Below are positions 58,270-64,000 of a stretch of DNA of 64,000 nucleotides, one piece after another (the stretch's first letter is position 1; the number at the start of each line of letters is the position of its first letter). The translations under genes were made by a program, and so were the position numbers. The notes below the pieces were generated by a model. It was not told where the DNA came from. It was given only the letters and a program-made list of their open reading frames with translations, and ran no database searches. The DNA is taken from assembly GCA_902801625.1 (NCBI GenBank), contig CADCJI010000010.1, positions 1 through 64,000 on the forward strand, in the 5' to 3' direction. The DNA comes from an uncultured Bacteroidia bacterium. Its GTDB lineage: Bacteria; Bacteroidota; Bacteroidia; Bacteroidales; F082.

Positions 58270-58343
58270 GAAGCGACAAACAATTAAACAATTAAACGAT
58301 TAAACAATTAAACAAACAACAATAATAATAGGAGATCAAAACC

Positions 58344-58769
58344 ATGTTAGTAACTAGAAGAAACCAAGACTTTATGCCTACACTGTTCAACGAACTGATG
58401 AACTGGAACGACACAACTTATTCAACGCCCCGCATGAACATCATGGAGACGAAAGACAACTACAAACTCGAACTCTGCATCCCTGGTCTCACCAAGGAAG
58501 ATGTCAAGTTGAGCATCGACGCCGAAGGCAACCTCGTCGTCGAGATGGTCAAAGAGAACAAGAGCGAGAAGAAAGAGAACAAGGAAGATATGCGCTACCT
58601 GCGTCACGAGTTCTCGGTCGAACACTTCCGCCAGACGGTGATGCTGCCTGAGGACATCCACAAGGAGCAAATCAGCGCCAAGGTCGAAAACGGCATCCTC
58701 GACATCATCATCCCGAAGGTGACCGTCGAAGAGAAGAAGCAGGCCATGCAGACCATCGAAGTCTGCTAA
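58344..58769 (+). CDS. Hsp20 / alpha-crystallin family chaperone (141 aa)
   Basis: A small heat-shock protein that holds unfolding proteins in the cytoplasm. The alpha-crystallin domain spans about residues 30-130, with MNIMETKDNYKLELCIPGLTKEDVKLSID and the C-terminal AKVENGILDIIIPK, which is the conserved A-x-x-x-N-G-V-L motif. A GGAG sequence 10 bp before the ATG at 58344 acts as a Shine-Dalgarno, unusual here. No TAnnTTTG promoter was recognised, so an alternative sigma factor is possible. Confidence 0.93.
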   Translation: MLVTRRNQDFMPTLFNELMNWNDTTYSTPRMNIMETKDNYKLELCIPGLTKEDVKLSIDAEGNLVVEMVKENKSEKKENKEDMRYLRHEFSVEHFRQTVMLPEDIHKEQISAKVENGILDIIIPKVTVEEKKQAMQTIEVC

Positions 58770-58790
58770 AGTCTTCGAAAAACAACCCTA

Positions 58791-58826
58791 CAACGGGACG
58801 GAGTCATCCGCCCCGTTTTTTTTGTT
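58791..58826 (+). terminator. terminator of hsp20
   Basis: AACGGGACGG pairs with CCGCCCCGTT with small irregularity, followed by eight T. Confidence 0.82.
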
Positions 58827-58859
58827 GCCACAAACGCAATTCCCGACACTTTTATTCCT

Positions 58860-58867
58860 TACCTTTG
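58860..58867 (+). promoter_or_regulatory. -7 box of the porin gene
   Basis: TACCTTTG followed by CCGC, 18 bp before the start at 58886. Confidence 0.6.
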
Positions 58868-58885
58868 CCGCAAATTTATTTGCGT

Positions 58886-59926
58886 ATGAGAAAAGCGTTA
58901 CTCCTCACCTTTTTATCCATCTTCACCTTCTTGCAAGCCTTTTCGCAAGACGGCAAGCCATTTGTCACCCTTGACAATCTGCATCTGAACACCCGCGCCG
59001 ACTTTACCCTCGACTACCATCCCGGGTACGACACGGTTGCCCCCAGCACCGATCACGGCTTTGCGGGCAAGTACCTTGTCGTGGCCTTGGACGGCACTCT
59101 CGGCAGCAAGTTCAGCTACCACCTGCGCCAGCGCATCAACGCCCCCAACATCGGCTTCGCCAATACCTTCTTCCAAGGCACCGACTGGGCCTACCTCAAC
59201 TGGAACTTCACCGACAACCTCTTCCTGTCGGCTGGTAAGCAGGTCGTGGCCATTGGCGGCTGGGAATATGACTCCAACCCTATCGACATCTACTACGGCA
59301 CCGAATTCTGGAACACCGTATGCTGCTACGAGGTGGGTGCATCCTTGAATTACAAAGACAACTCTGGCAAGAATCATTTCCTTGTCCAGATGTGCAACTC
59401 GCCTTTCATCAACCAGGCTATGCAGAGCATCTATGCCTACAACCTAATGTGGTACGGCAACTTCGGCATCTTCAAGACGGCCTATTCCGTCAATATGATC
59501 GAATACCAACCCGGCAAATTCATCAACTACATCGCCTTGGGCAACAAGTTGCAATTCAAGGGTGTGGAGATGTACCTCGATGTCATCAACCGTGCCTCTT
59601 TTGAGCAGGAGAAGTTCTTCGGCCAAGACATCACAGCCATCTACGGCATCGGCGTCGACATTGGGAAGAAATGGATCGTATTTGCCAAAGCAGGCTATGA
59701 CTTCAACCAAGCCCAGCTGCCCAACACCGAAGCCTACGACCAATATGTCACCCCAGGCAAAAAAGTCGATTTTGAGAGCATCGGCTTTGAATACTATCCC
59801 ATGGGCGACCGCAACATCCGCCTCCACCTCTGCGGCTCACACACCAGCGTAGACGGCATCAGCAAGTTCCAAGCCAACCTTGGTCTCACTTGGAAAGTCA
59901 ACCTTCTCAACCTCAAGAAAAAATAA
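58886..59926 (+). CDS. porin-like outer-membrane beta-barrel protein (346 aa)
   Basis: A signal peptide (MRKALLLTFLSIFTFLQAFSQ) precedes alternating amphipathic strands, for example FSYHLRQRINAPNIGFANTF, DWAYLNWNFTDNLFLSAGKQ, FLVQMCNSPFI and a final strand FQANLGLTWKVNLLNLKKK. This is the pattern of OprO/OprP-type porins, where the phosphate-selective family also has an early GKQ segment. The solute cannot be predicted. The membrane gene downstream starts after 6 bp, so the two are one operon. Confidence 0.82.
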   Translation: MRKALLLTFLSIFTFLQAFSQDGKPFVTLDNLHLNTRADFTLDYHPGYDTVAPSTDHGFAGKYLVVALDGTLGSKFSYHLRQRINAPNIGFANTFFQGTDWAYLNWNFTDNLFLSAGKQVVAIGGWEYDSNPIDIYYGTEFWNTVCCYEVGASLNYKDNSGKNHFLVQMCNSPFINQAMQSIYAYNLMWYGNFGIFKTAYSVNMIEYQPGKFINYIALGNKLQFKGVEMYLDVINRASFEQEKFFGQDITAIYGIGVDIGKKWIVFAKAGYDFNQAQLPNTEAYDQYVTPGKKVDFESIGFEYYPMGDRNIRLHLCGSHTSVDGISKFQANLGLTWKVNLLNLKKK

Positions 59927-59932
59927 TCCGCT

Positions 59933-61174
59933 ATGGCAAAGACAAAATACAACACCATCAAGCGAACCACCACTTTTTATCATGATAAAGTGGAAAAATT
60001 GTTCAAAAAGATTGAAGAGAAACTGAAAAAACCTCTGCGGTTCACCACCAAACGAAGCGTGGAAGCCTTCATTTTCCTCATCATCTTCTTCGCATTCTTC
60101 GGGCTCCTGGCCTATAAGATGACGCTGCCCAAGATGCTGAACACCTTCATGCAAACGGCCTACCACCTGCTGCTTGAGACCGTATTCTACATCATGGCCA
60201 TCTGTGTGCTGATGGGAGCCATCAGTAAGCTACTCACCGAGTTTGGTGTGGTGCGTCTGTTGGAGAACTTGCTGCGTCCTTTGATGAAGCCGCTCTACAA
60301 CCTGCCCGGTGTAGCCGCTTTGGGTGCCGTAATGACTTTCCTTAGCGACAACCCCGCTATCATCACCTTGGCACACGACAAGAACTTCAACCGTTATTTC
60401 AAGAAGTACCAGCTCGTCTCGCTGACCAACTTCGGTACAGCTTTCGGCATGGGTTTGGTTGTGGTCGCCTTTATGACCGGTCTTGGATTCGGTAAAGGTG
60501 CTTTAGTCGGTGTGGCTGGTGCAGTCATCGGCAGTATCATCTCAACAAGAGTGATGCAACGCTCCACCTTGAAGAGTTATCCCGAGTTGGACTCCCCTGT
60601 TGACGCAGAGTTTGGCGGCGACGAACAGCAGATTTCGTTCAAGACTGAAGGCGGCGTGTTCATGCGTTTCCTCAACTCGTTGCTCGACGGCGGCAAGGAC
60701 GGTGTCAGCATCGGCTTCGCCATCATCCCAGGTGTGCTGTGCATCTCCACCATCGTGATGATGCTTACTTTTGGTGCTTCAGGCGAAAACGGCGAATATC
60801 TTGGCGTTGCCTATGAAGGCGTGCCTGTCATCAGTTGGGCAGCCAACAAGGTGAACTTCATCTTTGACTGGCTCTTCGGCTTCAAGGATGGTGCCTTGAT
60901 TTCCTTCCCCATGACCGCCCTCGGTGCCGTGGGTGCCGCCATCGGTTTGGTGCCTCGTTTCATCACTGAAGGCATCATCGACAACAACGCCATCGCCGTG
61001 TTCACGGCCATTGGCATGTGCTGGAGCGGTTTCCTCAGCACCCATGCTGCCATGCTCGACAGCCTTGGTTATCGCAAACTCATCGGCAAGGCTATTGGTG
61101 CACATACCATTGGTGGTCTTTGCGCTGGTATTGCAGCGCACTGGCTGTATGTACTGCTGGCGTTGATATTCTGA
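59933..61174 (+). CDS. nucleoside-recognition (Gate) domain membrane protein (413 aa)
   Basis: An inner-membrane protein with a basic cytoplasmic N-terminus and about eight to ten hydrophobic segments. The Gate-like pattern VFYIMAICVLMGAISKLLTEFG, LLRPLMKPLYNLPGVAALGAVMTFLSDNPA and VGVAGAVIGSIISTRVM is visible. It resembles the group annotated as CD0519/CD1768 family membrane protein. Transport is likely but the substrate is unknown. It is in an operon with the porin, which suggests a shared solute across the two membranes. Confidence 0.8.
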   Translation: MAKTKYNTIKRTTTFYHDKVEKLFKKIEEKLKKPLRFTTKRSVEAFIFLIIFFAFFGLLAYKMTLPKMLNTFMQTAYHLLLETVFYIMAICVLMGAISKLLTEFGVVRLLENLLRPLMKPLYNLPGVAALGAVMTFLSDNPAIITLAHDKNFNRYFKKYQLVSLTNFGTAFGMGLVVVAFMTGLGFGKGALVGVAGAVIGSIISTRVMQRSTLKSYPELDSPVDAEFGGDEQQISFKTEGGVFMRFLNSLLDGGKDGVSIGFAIIPGVLCISTIVMMLTFGASGENGEYLGVAYEGVPVISWAANKVNFIFDWLFGFKDGALISFPMTALGAVGAAIGLVPRFITEGIIDNNAIAVFTAIGMCWSGFLSTHAAMLDSLGYRKLIGKAIGAHTIGGLCAGIAAHWLYVLLALIF

Positions 61175-61205
61175 TAATTCAATTGCTATTTAAAACACAA
61201 TCATT

Positions 61206-61232
61206 GTGGAGACGCAATCATTGCGTCTCTAC
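61206..61232. repeat. REP-like palindrome, copy 10
   Basis: GTGGAGACGCAA-TCA-TTGCGTCTCTAC between convergent genes, followed directly by a terminator. Confidence 0.84.
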
Positions 61233-61239
61233 AAGGCAC

Positions 61240-61271
61240 AAAAAAAGCGGCCCGAAAGCCGCTTTTTGTTT
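61240..61271. terminator. bidirectional terminator
   Basis: AAAAAGCGGC-CCGAAA-GCCGCTTTTT between the convergent Gate-protein and porV genes. Confidence 0.88.
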
Positions 61272-61287
61272 TGCATAAATACATTCA

Positions 61288-62511
61288 TCAACCTTTCTTG
61301 CCACCCATGCTGTAGGTGAGGTTGAAACGCAGGGTGTTCTCCAAGGGGTTGCTACCAGCCACTGTGTTGACGGGAATCAGGTAGGAAACATCTAAGCCGA
61401 ACACATTGTACTTCAAAGCGGCGCCGAGGGTGACATACTTACGGTTACCCTTCATTGCGGTTTCGTTGAAGTAACCACCACGCACAGCAAAGATGTTGTT
61501 GTACCAATACTCCACACCAGCACCAATGTTGATTTCGCAAAGTTCCTCATAGAATGAACCAACATGCACCAAATCGTGATTATTGGCATTATAGCTATAA
61601 CCAGGAGCATCGTAGAAGGACTGGATCATGCCTTGCACGACGGACACATTATTGTCCATGCCATACGCAATTTGATAGGTTCCATCGTCATTGTACAAAG
61701 GATTGCCGTTATCGTCTCTGGCAATAATAGGAGGCGTGGGCACCATCAGCTTGGTGAAATCTACGGTGAATGCCAAAGAATTGTATTCGTCAAGTTCCAG
61801 TCTCAAGCCCGTACCCAAACGCAAGGTGGTCGGAATGAAGTCACGACGGTTGCTGGAAGCATTATAGGTGATCTTACTACCAATGTTAGTGATGGCAGCG
61901 CCCCATGAAAAGTCGGCATCCATGTTGCTGAACCACTCGACAGGACGTTTGTAATACACGGCCACATCGGCAGCCACGGAAATACCCGGACGAGCATAAT
62001 CCGACTGGTTCTGAATTAAATTGGAATAGATGAAACGGCCTGCCACAGCACCCGACAAATAATCACCAAGCATACGGGAATAAGTGGCATCGATAGCCCA
62101 TTCATTAGGCGTGTACTCACCCAACGATTGGTTGTACTGGTCTCTGAATTCAATCTTACCAGGGCTGAAATAACGCAATGTACCCGCAACGGAAGAGCGA
62201 TCATTAATCTTATAGCCCAATGCCAAATAAGCCAAGCCCATATCAGAAACCAAGTTACGCAGCCAAGGGCTATAGCCCAAGCCAGCGGCAAACTTGTCCT
62301 CAAGATAGACATACTTGGCGGGATTGTAATGCATGGAATAAATATCTGCCGAAGTGGCTACACCACAATCGCCCATTGCACCACCTCTTGAATCGGGGTT
62401 AATGGAGACGAAGGGTACACCTGTGGTAATCACATTCGGAGAATAGGTTTGTCCATAAGACACGGCCGCGACCAACATAAGAGCGGCGACAAGGAGTTTC
62501 TTCACTTTCAT
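61288..62511 (-). CDS. porV: T9SS outer-membrane shuttle protein PorV (407 aa)
   Basis: FadL-like outer-membrane barrel that collects T9SS cargo from the translocon and delivers it to the PorU sortase. Signal peptide MKVKKLLVAALMLVAAVSYGQ, then TTGVPFVSINPDSRGGAMGDCG, YNPAKYVY, KLMVPTPPIIARDDNGNPLY, GMDNNVSVVQGM and SFYEELCEIN. The start at 62511 gives a clean signal peptide. PorU is directly upstream, the usual order in Bacteroidales. It has a -7 box at 62533-62540 on the minus strand. Confidence 0.94.
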   Translation of the reverse strand: MKVKKLLVAALMLVAAVSYGQTYSPNVITTGVPFVSINPDSRGGAMGDCGVATSADIYSMHYNPAKYVYLEDKFAAGLGYSPWLRNLVSDMGLAYLALGYKINDRSSVAGTLRYFSPGKIEFRDQYNQSLGEYTPNEWAIDATYSRMLGDYLSGAVAGRFIYSNLIQNQSDYARPGISVAADVAVYYKRPVEWFSNMDADFSWGAAITNIGSKITYNASSNRRDFIPTTLRLGTGLRLELDEYNSLAFTVDFTKLMVPTPPIIARDDNGNPLYNDDGTYQIAYGMDNNVSVVQGMIQSFYDAPGYSYNANNHDLVHVGSFYEELCEINIGAGVEYWYNNIFAVRGGYFNETAMKGNRKYVTLGAALKYNVFGLDVSYLIPVNTVAGSNPLENTLRFNLTYSMGGKKG

Positions 62512-62532
62512 ATTCGATTTAGTATTAAATTG

Positions 62533-62540
62533 CAAAAATA
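62533..62540 (-). promoter_or_regulatory. -7 box of porV
   Basis: TATTTTTG on the minus strand, 21 bp before the start. No good -33 seen. Confidence 0.55.
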
Positions 62541-62600
62541 ACGTTGATTCAAATGGCTTATTGTATTGAGGTGAAAATATTTTTGTCTAATTTTGAAAGC

Positions 62601-62626
62601 GACCCTTCGACAAGCTCAGGGTTCGC
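62601..62626. repeat. CCCTTCGACAAGCTCAGGG repeat, intergenic copy
   Basis: A near-palindromic copy in the porU-porV gap, 4 bp after the porU stop (minus strand). Confidence 0.82.
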
Positions 62627-62630
62627 AGAA

Positions 62631-64000
62631 CTAACGTTGGATGATCATGCGTTGGCTGACGGTGCGGAAATAACCCGTTTCGTCCGTCAGGGTGAGACGA
62701 TAAAGATAAATACCTGAGCGCAAATGATTTCCATAATAGTCGCGGCCGTCCCAAACGATGGGCTCGATGACACCGTTGGAGGACGACACCTTTTTATATA
62801 GTTGTTGCACAGAGCGACCCATGATGTCGAAAATCTCGATATTCACATCAAAATCGCCATCCTCGCCGATATGGGTCATCGTAATGCGGGTTTCCTCATC
62901 GAAAGGATTAGGATAGTTGCGCACCTGCGAGAGGAAGAGGTTGTCGTCGACGACAAACCAAATGGTCGCCTCGGAAGCGTTATCCTGCGTGTCCCACACC
63001 TTTAGGGTGAATTCGTATGTTCCCGGCTCAAGGTCGTTGAGCGGCAAGGCAATGCGTCCGCGTCTGAAGTCGTTCATGGCCGGCTCGTAACGGTCGTTCA
63101 ACACCAAATGGTCGCAAGCTGCAAGATTGCTGTTCATGACGATGTCGCGACCCAAGCTGTAGCCGTAGTGGTAGATACCTTGGGCATCATAAAGGTCCGC
63201 ATAGAGTACACCCTGATGTTCCACCAGCTGACCATTCTCGAAATCGGGAGTGTTCCAATAGAAGGTGATTTTCGGGCCTTCGTCATCGGGCACCATGGCA
63301 GGATCGGTGCCACCCAAGAGAAGGTCATCAAACTTGCCCATGGCATCAATGCCACGGATGGAATCGTATGCATAGAAGCTGAAGCGTGGTGTGCCCTCAC
63401 CAGGCTTGATTTCCTTAGGCACTTGGAAAGAGATGCTGAACTTGCCAGCTTTCACACTTACCTGCCCTTGATAGAGCACATCCTTATGATAATACACTTT
63501 CCTTGTGCTGTCATCAGAAAACTTCACCACCACTTTTGTTTTCTGGTCGTAGAACCTCACCCACAATGTGCCGTTGAATCCTGCATCGAGCTGTCCGTTG
63601 ACATTCCGGACCTCGCCCTCCATTGTCACCATACTCATGGCATGAAGCCCTAGTTCGCTGGAAGCGCCAGCTGCGATTCCATTGATTCTCGTTACAGTGA
63701 TGTTCTTCTGAGGCAGGGGGAAGCGTAGCACAGGGTCGCCTAAAAACAGGAAGCGAATGTTCAGGTTGAGGTAAGGATTGGGATTGTTTTGGCTATAATT
63801 ATAATTGAGCGTATTGCTCTTCGCCAGTCTGACAATATCGCCGTAACGCAACGGCAAGCCGTCCTCATCACGTTGCAAGAGCACCGGAGCTAGGGATCGG
63901 GTCATGAGATCGTTTTTGTCTCCATAGGTAGGACGTGATGTCGTGAAAAGCGCCACACAGCCGCCATGGGGGTTCAAGAACAACTGCTCGCCAGCCGAAA
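62631..64000 (-). CDS. porU: T9SS sortase PorU, C-terminal part (5' end outside window)
   Basis: The frame stays open to the window edge. The visible 455 residues begin in the end of a C25 peptidase domain (SAGEQLFLNPHGGCVALFTTSRPTYG, FLFLGDPVLRFPLP) and continue through beta-rich modules to a C-terminal domain (NYPNPFDEETRITMTH, FDIMGRSVQQLY, YGNHLRSGIYLYRL, QRMIIQR). PorU cleaves sorting domains from cargo and attaches it to anionic lipopolysaccharide. The catalytic residues are outside the window. Identification is supported by porV immediately downstream. Confidence 0.9.
   Translation of the reverse strand, partial: SAGEQLFLNPHGGCVALFTTSRPTYGDKNDLMTRSLAPVLLQRDEDGLPLRYGDIVRLAKSNTLNYNYSQNNPNPYLNLNIRFLFLGDPVLRFPLPQKNITVTRINGIAAGASSELGLHAMSMVTMEGEVRNVNGQLDAGFNGTLWVRFYDQKTKVVVKFSDDSTRKVYYHKDVLYQGQVSVKAGKFSISFQVPKEIKPGEGTPRFSFYAYDSIRGIDAMGKFDDLLLGGTDPAMVPDDEGPKITFYWNTPDFENGQLVEHQGVLYADLYDAQGIYHYGYSLGRDIVMNSNLAACDHLVLNDRYEPAMNDFRRGRIALPLNDLEPGTYEFTLKVWDTQDNASEATIWFVVDDNLFLSQVRNYPNPFDEETRITMTHIGEDGDFDVNIEIFDIMGRSVQQLYKKVSSSNGVIEPIVWDGRDYYGNHLRSGIYLYRLTLTDETGYFRTVSQRMIIQR

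Larger units (their letters stand above)
57738..58343. other. 606-bp gap between the PorV paralogue and hsp20
   Basis: It contains a structured element (57838-57933), a minus-strand promoter (58004-58032), two direct 15-mers (58081, 58123) and a REP-like fragment (58241-58269). A minus-strand ORF here has no start context or conserved features. Confidence 0.6.

Noticed and set aside
58022-58291. 89-codon minus-strand ORF between the PorV paralogue and hsp20
   Set aside because: It spans a promoter, direct repeats and a REP-like fragment; its apparent internal repetition is due to the two direct 15-mers.
1-64000. tRNA or rRNA genes
   Set aside because: I scanned the intergenic gaps by eye for cloverleaf and GTTC-A-A-C signatures and saw none; a tRNA search program would be decisive.

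Overview
The window is a chromosomal segment of a member of the Bacteroidota, most likely order Bacteroidales. The evidence is the repeated promoter -7 box TAnnTTTG, the near absence of Shine-Dalgarno sequences, and a type IX secretion system (T9SS): the PorU sortase C-terminus and PorV at the right end, a second PorV-like protein, a PorE-like OmpA protein, and four cargo proteins with C-terminal T9SS sorting domains. No rRNA, tRNA, CRISPR array or complete insertion sequence was seen. The species cannot be named from this sequence alone.

Layout. 1-1600: the 3' end of pruA, then a small two-gene unit (49-aa ORF plus a DUF6169-like gene) inserted between two copies of the pruA 3' end and terminator, then a remnant of an Rpn-type nuclease/transposase. 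1705-11797: a T9SS cargo protein and two tandem gingipain-like C25 proteases. 11980-17394: fructose-bisphosphate aldolase, adenylosuccinate lyase, a four-helix-bundle protein, an MsbA-like ABC exporter and a small ORF. 17407-18390: a class II Fic protein behind palindromic operator candidates. 18407-22001 (minus): a GH20 hexosaminidase lipoprotein and a PsuG-PsuK pair for pseudouridine breakdown.

22100-30466 is an accessory region of mostly unrecognised genes: two proteins resembling the uracil-DNA-glycosylase fold, a triple zinc-ribbon protein, a three-gene operon with a truncated FtsZ-like GTPase, a RhuM-Fic protein, a GIY-YIG protein, a WYL regulator and a DnaQ-like exonuclease. Four copies of one hairpin-plus-promoter module (22540, 24610, 26434, 27494) separate the gene groups, so the region reads as a cassette array. 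This array and the FtsZ-like operon are the best candidates for an undescribed system.

30515-53764 is mainly housekeeping and envelope genes: carbonic anhydrase, amidohydrolase, UvrA paralogue, a beta-helix Cthe_2159-like protein, HD protein, Fur regulator, gcvT, Ca/Na antiporter, YggS, ffh, folD, PorE-like protein, SGNH hydrolase, rhomboid protease, two EamA transporters flanking a SpoU methyltransferase, and an EEP nuclease. 53851-64000 holds a RAYT transposase bracketed by its probable REP palindromes, GNAT, MFS, a PorV paralogue with a structured leader, Hsp20, a porin, a nucleoside-gate membrane protein, PorV and partial PorU.

The window carries several families of dispersed palindromes. 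One (GTAGAGAC...GTCTCTAC, ten copies) has a core that changes from copy to copy while staying self-complementary, and two copies lie inside coding sequence. A second (CCCTTCGACARGCTCAGGG) encodes the peptide PSTG inside three proteins.
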